In this document: positions 23,913-36,881 of the stretch, in pieces
Numbering within the stretch: the first letter of the stretch is position 1
Layout of the letters: each line of letters begins with the position of its first letter
Source of the DNA: Hevea brasiliensis
Lineage: Eukaryota; Streptophyta; Magnoliopsida; Malpighiales; Euphorbiaceae
Length of the DNA: 64,000 bases
Assembly (NCBI RefSeq): GCF_030052815.1
Contig: NC_079502.1
Coordinates: 31,922,050 to 31,986,049, forward strand
Direction: 5' to 3'
Position numbers and translations under genes: made by a program
Notes under the pieces: generated by a model
What the model was told of the DNA's origin: nothing
The model's input: the letters and a program-made list of their open reading frames with translations, nothing else
The model's database searches: none

Positions 23913-24771
23913 TCAAATTACATCTGGATCATCTTGCTTCTTTCTGGCTTGAGTGACAATTTTCTCCGTCTGGGTCCATGGTAAATTCTTCTTAGGGTAA
24001 TCTTTTAGGTAGTGGTCCATGGCCCTACATCTATAATAGGCTCCAGTCAACCCCCTACATGCACCTTTATGCCACTTGTTACAATGGCCACATTTTCTTG
24101 GGGTAGAACTTCTCATTTGCTAGCCCCAATATACAAACTACTGGTGTCTCTAGTTGACCTCTTTTAGACATGGGCCTAGGCCTTTGTCTCTTACTTGGAT
24201 CAGGTGTCTGACTTAACTATTCTCTAGGCCTCTTGTTACTAGACTGACCAAAATCTCCTTTCTGCTGATCGCCATTCCCATTATGTTCCTCTTCATAGAC
24301 ACAACTAATATATTTCTTTCTGAACTGTATCAGAAAGAAATCCCAAGTCACCTTGGCTGGCGGCACTACTTTAGTTATAGCATCCCACCACCGATAAGCA
24401 ACTTCTTATAGCAGTGAAACTGCACACTCCAAACTCTGTTCTGGGGTACAATGGAGCTGCTGTAGGACTCTTTCAGTCCTTTCTAACCAATACTCCATAG
24501 CTGAAGAATCATCTTTTTTTCTACCATTGAAATGTACAACTCCATACATCCTAATTTTTCCCAAAGGTGACTTCTGCTGTGGTTGGGGTTGCGAAATTGC
24601 CCCGGTAATCTATCTAATATACTCAATCATCTATTCCCATAAAGCTTATTGGGGTTGTGCAAGCCCTTCTGGCACTGGCACAATAGGATCTCCCCTATCC
24701 CCAACATTACTTTCAGCCAAGGGACGGCATTCTACTTCTTCCTCTATTGCCCTCTGCGATTCTGGGTCCAT
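23913..24771 (-). pseudogene. gag remnant (element C)
   Basis: On the minus strand an ATG at 24771 opens a gag (MDPESQRAIEEEVECRPLAE). Then come KSPLGKIRMYGVVHFNGRK, the capsid segment YRWWDAITKVVPPAKVTWDF, and an internal deletion that joins the capsid to a zinc-knuckle region (CGHCNKWHKGACRGLTGAYY, then RCRAMDHYLKDYPKKN). Several stops interrupt it (near 24645, 24625 and 24400), and two knuckle Cys are replaced by Tyr. The last recognisable codons (ARKKQDDPDVI) are the start of the protease region, after which the sequence jumps to the LTR-proximal end of the element. The knuckle style is that of element A. Confidence 0.8.
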
Positions 24772-24896
24772 AGCTTAACCTAAAATAATCAGAGAAAATA
24801 GATCTATATTAGTGTCACTTTGACTCTTATAAATGTAATGCATGTTATGCACACAATCTTATTCTATCTATCGATGCCTAGGAATGCCTAAACCGT

Positions 24897-24908
24897 GTTT
24901 TGATACCA
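24897..24908 (-). promoter_or_regulatory. Primer-binding site of element C
   Basis: The reverse complement TGGTATCAAAAC resembles TGGTATCAGAGC (initiator tRNA-Met), five bases from the LTR end at 24914. Confidence 0.7.
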
Positions 24909-24913
24909 CTAAA

Positions 24914-26931
24914 TGTAACACCCCTCACCCGTCTACAGTGTAGCCGAGCAATGCATGTAACATTTAGTGTCAGAGCACCTTATCTTATCTTACTTTATTC
25001 CTAAATAATTTTAATCTCGTTATATTTTAGAATCAAATATATTCTAAGGAGAAACTAACAGAGTTTTCCCTATTATATTACCATTTGACGTTTTTCACTA
25101 GTTACCTATTTAAGAATCTCAACAATATTTTCCATACAATAATTCATCCATACTCATATCTTCATTTCAAAAATCATTATGTAATTCAATTCCATACTCA
25201 TTTGTACAATTTCATTCATGCTTACTACATATATCAAAATTCTCAATTTCATTAGTTTACATAATTTGCAAACTAATTACATAAATTTATAATTTACATT
25301 AGGTGCATATTAAATACAATTTCCTAATTTACATTACAACATTAAAAAATATATATAATACACAAAATACATAATATGACTAATGTGAGCCTTATCTACA
25401 TGCATTGCTGAGGAGGTGACAACCTTGAATACTTCTGACACTTCTGCAGATCTTGACTCCAAAAATGCCAATCAAATGTCTATTGGGTTTTATCTTCAGT
25501 ACCTGTGCGAGGAAACAAATCCATCGCACTAAGCATTGCTGCTTAGTAGTGCCATAATATAACAAGAGAATAATATGCAAATAAAGATAGAAATAAAACA
25601 TAATTTGGGTAATTCAGAATATCTTTAATCTCGTACAAAATTTCTAATATTAACTATCTTTTATCCTAATTTGTTCATTTCTCATTGGAGGTGCTTAGTT
25701 CATAAATCATAATAATAATATACAATATAAAAATATTCTAAAAATATTAAATTTATGCTTATATTATTATGTATAGCACATTTGCAATTATAATTACTTT
25801 GCTAATCTTTTCATCACTTCCTCAGTATTTCCTAGGTTGTCTTAGATCATTTCATAATAATTAAAATTCTTAGAGTTATTTCATAATAGATAAATTTTAA
25901 TATTAATCTAGTTCATTTTAGGTCTTTCAAATAAATAATTTCTTAGAGCAAATCTAATTTATTTCAGATATTTCTAACTCGTTTATTTAATTTCTAATAT
26001 TTTTAATTTCTAATATTCTTAATTTATTTCACTGCTCAAGTAACCTATGACAGGCTGACTAAACTGGATAAGTGGGTCACTAGGCACTAGACACCGTGGT
26101 GTCTCGAGCCGTCATACCATGGGACGTGAAATACGGAACGTCAACCACGTATGCAATCAGTATAGCTAAAAGGCCATGATAGTAGATAATCAGATACTCA
26201 GGCATATAAGCCATGAATGCGGGAATAAAGTCAGAAATACAGGCATAAAGCCTTACGCAGTACTGCTTAAACAATACCCTATTGGCATGCCACTCTATCC
26301 AATCTGACACACGTGTCTAAGCAATACATGGGCACTTTAGTACCATTAAATGTTCCTAATTTTTACTATTTCATTTTATCTTCCAATTATAATCTATATT
26401 ATTTAAATTTTATTCATAGCAGAAGCATAAATATCTAATCTAATTTTTTACATAACTTTATACATTCATCCTAATTTATACATTCATTATATTATCCATA
26501 TTGATCACAATTCATAACAATTATTCTCATGTATAACTGTACTCAAAGCAGTTTTTCCTTTCTCCAATGAAGAGAACTAATGTCTCATGCTTACATTCAT
26601 TTGATTCATTTATTCATTATACCATTTATATAAATTATCATTCAGATTCTAAATAATCCATGAATATTTCATGGATTTCAGATTAACTTAAATTTCTCTT
26701 TTTAATCATTTATTTTGAAGTAGTATAACTCTAGATTTAAACAAATAATTAATGACTATCCAGGGTACTGAACCCTGTAAGTCTACAAATTTTAAGGTTT
26801 TTTATTTTCTTTGGTCATACAATTCCAAGCACTTAGGCTTAGAATTGGTTTTAAGCTCCTAAAATAAAGTTCTAATTCTTCATCTTTGTTGTGCATGGTA
26901 TTTTAAATTATGTCAATTAAAACTTTAGAAC
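24914..26931 (-). repeat. 5' LTR of element C, first piece
   Basis: Starts TGTAACACCCC and matches 20339-22094. From about 26683 to 26931 it continues into sequence missing from the other LTR copy. It is cut at 26931 by solo LTR D. The stem-loop is at 25529-25546. Confidence 0.85.
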
Positions 26932-29900
26932 TGTGACACCCCTTACCCGTCTACAGTGCAGCCGAGTAAAACATTCCACATAGAGTGCCAGAGCACTTCC
27001 TTTATCTTATTTTATTACTATTCCTGATTTTATTAATTAAAACGCCTTTTATGAAAAATTCACATATATAAGTCCTTTAAAAAGAAAATTTGTTTAATTT
27101 AAATTTTCACAAACTTTGTCAAAAATCCAACAGAGTGCTGGCTATAAATTGGAAAAAGAAAATATTTTGAACCTATTAAAAAGACAATCCCAATATTTTT
27201 CAAGTCCACAACTCCAAATATATCATCATTTCTCAACTAATTCTCATCAATTTCACAAACTTTCAATCATATAATTCACATCATATTCATACTCAAATCA
27301 TAAATAAATACACAAATTTACAGATAATTACATTAACATAAAATTACATTACAGAAGTTTCAAATATACATGATAAACTAAAAGTTTAATTGCAAAGTTT
27401 GCAAACATTACAAAATACAAAAATATAACCTAGTGTCCTACCAATGCACTGTAGCTGTGAGGTGACACAGGACACTCGCAGATCTGATCCTCACCCGGAC
27501 TGGGGTCTACTGGAATCACGCTCTGTATCTCCAGTACCTATGCATGGCAAAAGTAACGCGCTAAGCAATACTACTTAGTGGTGCCAATAATAAAATAAAA
27601 AGAACTAAAAAGAAATAAACATGCAATGTATATGTTGATTGCTCATACGGATAAATTTTTTATAATTATTTGTAGTATTATTTATTTGGCACTTTTTTAT
27701 ATCAATAATTGATTAAAATTTATCAATATTTATTTTTGGTTGCCCAAGTAACCTATACTAGTTGACTGGACTGGATAACGGGTAAACTAGCACTGGGTAC
27801 TAAGTACATCAGACTGTCACACCATCAGTCACAATGTGTCTCCCGATGTGCAACAGAACAGCTAATAAGCTGTAATAAATATTAGGTACATGACCAAGTA
27901 TCACAATAAGGTCAAAATGGCTAAAAGTCATAAAATCACAGAATGGCCATTTCAGCCATGAATCACAGAATGACATGATACCATATGCAGTACTGCTAAC
28001 AAAACTTTATTGGTGTGCCAACCTATCCAAACCAATTACACTAGGCCTACTAGGGCATTTAACATTTTTAATTATGCAATTCTTTGAAATTGAAATTTAA
28101 TTGTTACTATTTATTCCATTAGTCAACTAAAATGTTGACTTTTTCATAGAAAATAGATATATTGTTTCTAATATCATCAACATACCACATTTTTCATTCT
28201 AAAATTGTTGGCATTGGTTGCTAATACCATTATAAAGCTTAATGTTGGTTATTTTAAAATTTTTCAGATTTCAAGCACTAAGTTTACTATTTCATTGGTT
28301 ATTTGTACAGTAGGAATTTGATAAAATTCTCTTCCTGAAAGTTGTTCCTTTATGTGTCTTCTTTAATTCCTTTTTTGAATCACTCCATTTGGAGTTTTCT
28401 AGCTCAAGATATGCCAATTTGAACAAAGCTGGCCGGATTGGTATCTGCCCAGAATTTCTGGGCAGAATCCCATTCTGCCAGATTTGGTAGTTCAAATTTG
28501 GTTAACAATTTCATTTGGTTAAGTCCAGAATTAGAGTTTGTGTTCTACATGAAAGTTGTTGTAAATTGTCTAAGCTTTTCATTGATATAAATTTAAGGTC
28601 AATTGGACCTTTCTACACTGAGTTATGACCAAATGAATGAACACTATTTATTTGGTCATTTTGCCCAGTCAGAATGAATGGTACCCAGATTTGGTCAATT
28701 TTTAGGTCAATCTATTGTGGTTTTCTGAGCAGGTTTCCTTCATCAAAGTTGTGCCATTATGTACCTAATTTCATGTCCAATTGGCTTTGCACTAATTGAA
28801 CCTACACAACTTCAATTATAGCTGCCCAAATCTACTGGACTCACACCTAGTCCTGTAGGTCACACTAGGCAACATACCTAACTTAAATTCCCATGGCACA
28901 AATCTCTTCACTTCCTAATCACACATAGCCAAATGGTCACTAATTGACCATTAGAACTTTCTTGCACCAATACATGAGCAAAATCTCAAATTTGTGCCCT
29001 AAACCCTAACTCCAACCATTTCAATTCTTCAAACACATACAATCAATGGATCAATTCATCAAATTCATGTCCAATTGCATCCATCTACAATTATAATTCA
29101 ATTTAATCATTGAAACTCTAATGTACCGTAAAGATGCCAAAAATTGAAGAAACTCAATCATGCAAAATTAGTTTAATTTCTCTCAAATTCACACTCAATT
29201 CATACTCCCAATGATGCATACATAAAGTTTAAAGGATCAATTAACACTAACCTTGAATGGAGTCACTTCTAATCTTGCTAAACCTCACTTTTTCTTCTTC
29301 TAATTGCTGCCCAAGTCTTGCTCTAGTGGTAAGGAAAATTTTTAGTGAAGGGAGGATGAGCTTTTGAGGTGAATTGAAGTGGGAAATGAAGCTTAATGAA
29401 GCTTTAATGGTGGACAGGGGTTTTGGGATGGGTTTTGGCTGGTTGGAGGTAAGGGAAGATAGAATGTTTTTTTTTCTACCCAATTAATTCATTTTAAGTG
29501 GTTTATAAAGGCTTGGTTCAATTTGATTGGTGGATGCACTTTTTAATGACATAATATGATGTCATATTTCCAATATTAACTCATTTTCTTTTCTACTTAT
29601 TTTCAATTAAATTTTTAGCATTATTTATTCATATTTTATGTCATATAATTTATTTACTTAATTGGAAAAGTTGGTCAAAAATCATCTCTAAAGACAAAAT
29701 GACCCAAATGCCCTCCGTTTGGCTTAAGGAGCCAAAATCGTCTGTACCAATTGATAAAATTCCAGAAGAATTTTCTTGGTATTTTAATGCCATTGAAACC
29801 TCAATGACTCTTCTCTGGAGTCTTAAAAATTATTTTATTAATTTTTCCCCTGGTTTAGGGCTTCTAGCAGTGAAAACAGCAACTTCCCATTAGGTTGCCC

Positions 29901-30097
29901 ATCGCTAGGGCACCGGCTCATTTAACTTGGTTATATTTTATTTCTAAAATTTTTCTTAGATTTTTTTTACTATAATTAGAGTTATTTATGACTCTTCACT
30001 CTAGTCTAGATATAGTTCCAGATATTATGGTTGTCCAGATCGATACCGATCATCGGAATAGTAGAATGTATGGAATGGCTACAGTGAGGGTGTTACA
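26932..30097 (-). mobile_element. Solo LTR D (Tekay-type gypsy)
   Basis: 3166 bp from TGTGACACCCC to GGTGTTACA, flanked by a perfect 5 bp duplication AGAAC (26927-26931 and 30098-30102). It shares the dyad (29546-29565), the donor-like site (29251), the conserved block (27745-27850) and the stem-loop (27561-27578) with LTRs A, C and F, in reverse orientation. There is no internal region. Confidence 0.92.
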
Positions 30098-30102
30098 AGA
30101 AC

Positions 30103-30607
30103 TCCAGTTATGGTTAAATAACCATAATGGGTTCATTGTCTCCTTTTGATTCCAGAACTAGGCATATTCTAGAATCCCAACTTTGACTAAATGGTTGGAC
30201 ATATTACAATCATACATTTTACCTATGGTCCTTTATAGGAGTTGTTCTCGTATGTCCTAAAGTCACTCAAATTCAAGAAATTTTAATTCATTAATCACAA
30301 TATATATTAGTAATTATTATGGCTTCTTTAAGTTCTATTATTATTTCTTATGTCTTTGGGATTACTATTCACATATTACTATTCACTCAAATTCTTGACT
30401 TTTCATACATAATATGCATACAAATGTTTAATACATAATTATACCACATTTTGGGTTCTAAGTTTATTGGCATTGATTGTCAATTGTAATTCAAAGCCTC
30501 CTAGAATTTTTTCAAAAATTTAGTTTTTATGTCCTATATTTACTGTTCCATTGGTCTAAGCTACAGTGAGAATTTAGCTAACTTATCTTCATCAAAGTTG
30601 TTCCTTA
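30103..30607 (-). repeat. 5' LTR of element C, middle piece
   Basis: Sequence between solo LTR D and the Copia insertion point, resembling 28080-28345 of LTR D. It ends GTTCCTTA, which is the Copia-1 target site. The tandem duplication places a second copy at 31585-32089. Confidence 0.8.
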
Positions 30608-31438
30608 TGAAGGAACGGAAGCGTGAAAAACACAAGTTTATACCATTGAATTCAAAAATTTTCACCTAGGGTCACATGCATCATGCAAGATTTATTTTTA
30701 TCTATTTGATTTCAATGATAAACAACATATTAAAACTCTTTTAATATGTTTTTTGGATCTGTATTTGCCATTTAAGATTTTAAAATTAATCAGATTAATT
30801 TTAGAACCCTAGATTAAATCAAGAACGATTACACTAACCTCTTGATGCACTGCAGTGTGTTTGCGCCTTTGAGATTCGTCTTCAGGACACCAGATGTTGT
30901 CCCTCTAGCTTGTCCAAACCAAGAACACCTATGGCAGCCCTTGAACAGCTTCTAAACCTTTTTCTATTAATTAGAAATTCAAGTTCTGCCTTTTAAGAGA
31001 TTAGAGATGTAAACAGGACACTAGAAACAATTTCTAGTGTTCTTAATTCAAGAGATTGATGGCTAATCTCTTTGAATTGATGAGAGATGAAGAAGAATAG
31101 ATGAAAAACCTCAAAGTGGCATGACAAAGGAGAGGAGTGGCTACTGGTTATTTTTCTTTTCATAACAACACTTAAATAGCTAGCTTAACACATTAAACCC
31201 TTGCCACATGTCACCCTTTAATTAGCTCCAGGTTTAAGTGACCCAATCACATTGTGCCAAGTATCAAACCTATATTTAATCTTGATTTTAATCATCTTAT
31301 ATGATTAAAAAACATTTGGCAAGCTTATGTGTAATCCCATGTGTCACCATCTCATGGTGCCACGTGTCACACTATGAAATGACCAAAATGCCCCTGTGTC
31401 TTAATTTTGAGTTCTTAACCCAAAATAATTATTTTTCT
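30608..31438 (-). repeat. Truncated duplicate of Copia-1 3' LTR end
   Basis: The first tandem unit contains the outer ~830 bp of the Copia-1 LTR (from TGAAGGAACGG), stopping at the duplication breakpoint. It was not a separate insertion. Confidence 0.88.
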
Positions 31439-32089
31439 TAGATTTTTTTTACTATAATTAGAGTTATTTATGACTCTTCACTCTAGTCTAGATATAGTTC
31501 CAGATATTATGGTTGTCCGGATCGATACCGATCATCGGAATAGTAGAATGTATGGAATGGCTACAGTGAGGGTGTTACAAGAACTCCAGTTATGGTTAAA
31601 TAACCATAATGGGTTCATTGTCTCCTTTTGATTCCAGAACTAGGCATATTCTAGAATCCCAACTTTGACTAAATGGTTGGACATATTACAATCATACATT
31701 TTACCTATGGTCCTTTATAGGAGTTGTTCTCGTATGTCCTAAAGTCACTCAAATTCAAGAAATTTTAATTCATTAATCACAATATATATTAGTAATTATT
31801 ATGGCTTCTTTAAGTTCTATTATTATTTCTTATGTCTTTGGGATTACTATTCACATATTACTATTCACTCAAATTCTTGACTTTTCATACATAATATGCA
31901 TACAAATGTTTAATACATAATTATACCACATTTTGGGTTCTAAGTTTATTGGCATTGATTGTCAATTGTAATTCAAAGCCTCCTAGAATTTTTTCAAAAA
32001 TTTAGTTTTTATGTCCTATATTTACTGTTCCATTGGTCTAAGCTACAGTGAGAATTTAGCTAACTTATCTTCATCAAAGTTGTTCCTTA

Positions 32090-34204
32090 TGAAGGAACGG
32101 AAGCGTGAAAAACACAAGTTTATACCATTGAATTCAAAAATTTTCACCTAGGGTCACATGCATCATGCAAGATTTATTTTTATCTATTTGATTTCAATGA
32201 TAAACAACATATTAAAACTCTTTTAATATGTTTTTTGGATCTGTATTTGCCATTTAAGATTTTAAAATTAATCAGATTAATTTTAGAACCCTAGATTAAA
32301 TCAAGAACGATTACACTAACCTCTTGATGCACTGCAGTGTGTTTGCGCCTTTGAGATTCGTCTTCAGGACACCAGATGTTGTCCCTCTAGCTTGTCCAAA
32401 CCAAGAACACCTATGGCAGCCCTTGAACAGCTTCTAAACCTTTTTCTATTAATTAGAAATTCAAGTTCTGCCTTTTAAGAGATTAGAGATGTAAACAGGA
32501 CACTAGAAACAATTTCTAGTGTTCTTAATTCAAGAGATTGATGGCTAATCTCTTTGAATTGATGAGAGATGAAGAAGAATAGATGAAAAACCTCAAAGTG
32601 GCATGACAAAGGAGAGGAGTGGCTACTGGTTATTTTTCTTTTCATAACAACACTTAAATAGCTAGCTTAACACATTAAACCCTTGCCACATGTCACCCTT
32701 TAATTAGCTCCAGGTTTAAGTGACCCAATCACATTGTGCCAAGTATCAAACCTATATTTAATCTTGATTTTAATCATCTTATATGATTAAAAAACATTTG
32801 GCAAGCTTATGTGTAATCCCATGTGTCACCATCTCATGGTGCCACGTGTCACACTATGAAATGACCAAAATGCCCCTGTGTCTTAATTTTGAGTTCTTAA
32901 CCCAAAATAATTATTTTTCTTCTTTTAATTAATTTATATCAAATATAAATTAATTAATTAATCTCTATTAATTAATTTCTCATTAATTAAATTCATATTT
33001 AAACACTTTAAATATAAATTTAATTTATACTACACATCCAATAATCTAGATTTGGTTTCAAGTCATGCTAGGGACTTTGCAATTTAATTGTAAAGCAAAC
33101 CTATTTAATTAATCAATTAAACTCTTTAATTAATTAATTAAATCATATTTAAATAGGTGATAACTTGTGTATGTGTGTGACTTACTAGGCTCATCACTAA
33201 TTGGCAATGAGACATGATATCAACTCTTAATATCATCAGAACTCTTTCTTACCATAAATGATTTCTCTAAATCATTTTATGCACCTCATAGACCATGGTT
33301 AACACCTAGCATAGCATGCCATGGCCACCCAATTAGTAATAAGGTTTACCTTAAATGAACCTATAATCATACGTTACCATGCACTATAATCTCTCTGTTA
33401 CAAAATCCCAACTCAAGCTGGAGTCCTGGTTTATGTCAAACTCCATTTGCTATGAATATTATGTTCTCTTTTAATTCCAGTTCTTGATTAAAAGATTTTC
33501 TCATCAGAAACTCTTTTCTGAATAAATCTATCTGTCTATCTGTCCTGGCCAGGAACTTGAAACATCAAGAACAATTAAATGAACATAGGATTTTATCTCT
33601 ATTTACTTAGAGGAACAGATTCCATCTTGATCAACACCTACCTCCATATATAACTAGTAGGAGCCAACACATGCCCATATACCCATACATAGTACAAGTA
33701 TGAAAGCAGTATCAAACTCAAACTACCTATATACAAGATAACTGTGCTATCTCAAGTTTAAAGATTATATGCACTGATATGATTTATGACAAAACATTGA
33801 CAAGAGTAAACTCCATGTGCTTGTCATAAGTGTCACTGGTTCGGCCTACTTATCATTTATAAGTGCCTAACATGTTTGTTATATGGTATGAGACTCACCA
33901 TTCCATCTTATTTATATCTCATATAAATAACTTGGGAACAAACATGAATACAATCTTTCTGGATAAGTCATGTCCTTATTATGAAGTATCCTCGATTGTG
34001 CACCTATTTATGATACTTTGTGCTAGAAATATTGTCACTCATATTCTTAACAACTTAAGAATAATATTTCTAACAAAATATCAATGGACCTTTTCTATTA
34101 CACATAAATATATTATGTAAACGGAAAAGTGAAAATGCCTTTTATTAATAAAAATATGTACAAGATACATACTAAATGATATGCTCTAGGGCATACTACT
34201 AACA
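32090..34204 (-). repeat. 3' LTR of Copia-1 (2115 bp)
   Basis: TGAAGGAACGG to CATACTACTAACA on the plus strand. It matches 39957-42058, 58631-60735 (reverse) and the diverged 11834-13939. Confidence 0.93.
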
Positions 34205-34216
34205 ATCTCCCACTAG
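34205..34216 (-). promoter_or_regulatory. Polypurine tract of Copia-1
   Basis: The reverse complement reads CTAGTGGGAGAT directly before the LTR start TGTTAGTAGTATG. AGTGGGAGAT is the usual copia form. Confidence 0.8.
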
Positions 34217-34374
34217 CACTAGAGCCATTCATTACAATATCTTAGACCTATCTTCTCAAGATGTTGGTCTAACTGAGTTTGTGACATCGGCTTAGTGAAT
34301 GGATCAGTTGGATTTTTCAGCTGATGCTATTTTCTGCATGGCTACATCGCTTCACCCAACTATTTCTCTGATAA

Positions 34375-35990
34375 TGTGGTAGCACCTTTCTATGTGTTTG
34401 GATTTCTGGTGAGACCTTGGTTTCTTAGCCTGTATGACTGCTCCATTGTTGTTATAGTGTAATGGAACTGCTGACTCAATGGAAGGAACTACTGTAAGTT
34501 CTGTCACGAACTTCTTTATCCAAACAGCTTCCTTGCAGCATCTGATGTAGCAATATACTCAGCCTCTGTAGTGGAATCTATAGTCGTGCTCTGTTTGGAA
34601 CTCTTCCAACTGACTGCACCTCCATTACAAATGAACACATATCCAGAGGTAGACTTTCTATCATCGATATCTGATTGGAAATCAGAATCAGTATAACCAT
34701 CCAATTGCAAGTCTCCACCTCCATAAATCAAGAATAAATCCTTAGTTCTTCTCAAGTACTTAAGGATATTCTTGACAGCTATCCAGTGTTCCAAACCTGG
34801 ATTGGATTGATACCTGCTAGTCAAACTAACAGCATATGCAATATCTGGCCTAGTACACAATATTGCACACATTAAACTTCCAATAGTCGAAGCATATGGA
34901 ATCCTGGCCATCTTATCTCTTTCTTCAGGTGTCTTTGGAGACATCTCTTTAGAAAGATGGATACCATGTCTCACTGGTAATAATCCTCTCTTGGAATCAA
35001 GCATGTTAAACCTCGTTAACACCTTTTCCAAGTATAGACTTTGAGATAAACCAATTATTCTTTTCGCTCTGTCTCTATAGATGCGAATCCCAAGAATATA
35101 GGTTACCTCCCCTAAGTCTTTCATGGAGAATGTATTTGACAACCATACCTTTATAGTCGTCAACATACCTGTGTCATTACCCATCAACAGTATGTCATCC
35201 ACATATAAGACAAGAAAAGTGATAGCACTGTCACTAACCTTCTTATATACACATGGCTCATCCTCATTTTTAATAAAACCAAAGGATTTAATGGCTTCAT
35301 CAAAACGGATGTTCCAACTCCTCGAAGCTTGTTTCAACCCATAAATGGATCGCTTTAGCTTGCATACCATGGAACCATCTTGGGATTCAAAACCCCTAGG
35401 TTGTTCCATGAAAATGTTTTCTTCAATGTATCCATTGAGAAAAGCTATTTTGACATCCATTTGCCAAATCTCATAATCATAGTATGCAGCTATTGCTAAT
35501 AAAATCCTAATTGATTTAAGCATGGCAACAGGCGAGAAAGTCTCCTCATAGTCGATTCCTTGCCTTTGGCGAAACCCTTTCGCTACTAGCCTTGCCTTAT
35601 AGGTCTCTACCTTTCCATCAGAACCAATTTTCTTATTGAAAACCCATTTGTTCCCTATAGGTACAATACCTTCAGGTGGGTCAACAAGATCCCAAAATTG
35701 ATTCTTATACATGGAATCAATCTCGGATTTCATAGCATCAATCCATTTTGAAGAGTCTATAACTGATATAGCTTCTTCATAAGTAAGTGGATCATCTCCA
35801 TGATCTACTTCTTCATGAGTAGACAACTCTTGGTCTTCTTCATGAAGAAAACCATATCTCACTGGTGGGTGAGATACCCTGGTTGTTCTACGATGAACAG
35901 CTGTAGATGTTTCATCAACGGGTATAGGTTGACTAGATGGATCTATATCCATCTGATCTGTTGGTTGTTCAGAATTCTCCAATTCTAACT
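34375..35990 (-). pseudogene. Copia-1 reverse transcriptase and RNase H
   Basis: A 488-codon stretch on the minus strand (35982-34516) carries the linker before RT (TYEEAISVIDSSKWIDAMKS), the RT core (WVFNKKIGSDGKVETYKARL, ETFSPVAMLKSIR, MDVKIAFLNG, SIYGLKQASRSWN) with an intact catalytic YVDD, and RNase H (YTDSDFQSDIDDRKSTSG, TIDSTTEAEYIATSDAA). A one-base shift near 34530 moves the last RNase H segment (WIKKFVTEL, HYNNNGAV) into another frame, down to about 34375. A second shift near 36000 separates this region from integrase. The RT catalytic motif is preserved, so this is a young decayed copy. Confidence 0.92.
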
Positions 35991-36881
35991 CTATTGCCTT
36001 CCTTTGCCTCCTTCTTGAACAAACTGTTGTTCAAGAAATGTGGCATCTCTACTTATCACAACCTTTTGTGAAGTAGGCAAATAAAAATAATATCCAAAAC
36101 TATCTTTTGGATATCCAACAAATCGACCTTTTTCTGATCTGGTCTCCAATTTATCAGTGTTCAGCTTTTTGATATAAGCTGGACAACCCCAAATCTTAAC
36201 ATGCTTAAGACTTGGTTTTCTTCCATGCCATATCTCATAAGGTGTGGAAGAAACTGATTTTGATGGAATCCGATTCAGAATATACAAAGCTGATTCTAAT
36301 GCAAATCCCCAAAAGAATATTGGCATATCAGTATAGCTCATCATACTACGTACCATATCCAATAGGGTACGATTTCTCCTTTCAGATACACCATTCAGCT
36401 GTGGCGTTCCTGGAGGAGTCAGCTGAGAAACAATGCCATGCTCTCTCAAGTATTCATCAAATTCAGTACTCAAATATTCACCTCCACAATCTGATCGAAT
36501 AGCTTTAATACTCTTTCCTGTTTGATTTTCTACTTCAGATTTAAACTCCTTAAACTTTTCAAAGGATTCATGTTTGTATTTCATCAAATACAAATACCCA
36601 AATCTTGATTTATCATCAGTAAAGGTAATAAAATAATGAAAGCCCCCTCTAGCCATTTCTTTAAATGGACCACATACATCACTATGTATTAGCTCCAAAA
36701 TATTTTTAGCTCTTAGCCCTTGTCCAACAAAGGGTGATCTAGTCATTTTGCCCTGAAGACAAAATTCACAAGTTGGAGTAGGCTCAAAGCCCAATGAGGT
36801 TAAAATCTCCATTTTCTCCAGTTTTTCAATCCTATCTTCTGCAACATGACATAACCTTAAGTGCCAAATATATTTTGAACT
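35991..36881 (-). pseudogene. Copia-1 integrase
   Basis: The pre-integrase zinc-binding region (HLRLCHVAEDRIEKLEKME, then CEFCLQGK) is followed by the core with the first Asp in LIHSDVCGPF, the second in IRSDCGGEYL and Glu in NGVSERRNRTLLD, so the DDE triad is present. The C-terminal region reads HGRKPSLKHVKIWGCPAYIK and SEKGRFVGYPKDSFGYYFYL. A TAA at 36882-36884 blocks entry from protease and a frameshift near 36000 blocks exit to RT. Integrase inserts the cDNA into the genome; the observed 5 bp duplications are its footprint. Confidence 0.92.

Larger units (their letters stand above)
29957..32920. repeat. Tandem duplication, 2 x 1482 bp, across nested junctions
   Basis: 29957-31438 is repeated at 31439-32920 with a constant offset of 1482. 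Each unit holds the last 141 bp of LTR D, its AGAAC duplication, about 505 bp of element C LTR and about 830 bp of the Copia-1 LTR. The breakpoint shows the 8 bp shared sequence ATTTTTCT. I found one mismatch (A at 30037, G at 31519). It must postdate the Copia-1 insertion. Confidence 0.93.

Noticed and set aside
24527..24778. 83-codon plus-strand frame
   Set aside because: Antisense shadow of the element C gag remnant.
33863..34120. 85-codon open frame repeated at 13599-13856, 33863-34120, 41717-41974 and 58714-58971 (antisense to the copia LTR)
   Set aside because: It looks conserved, but all copies are LTR sequence of one family, the frame begins with GTG rather than a shared ATG, and the many changes in the diverged copy are mostly amino-acid changing. 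No known domain.
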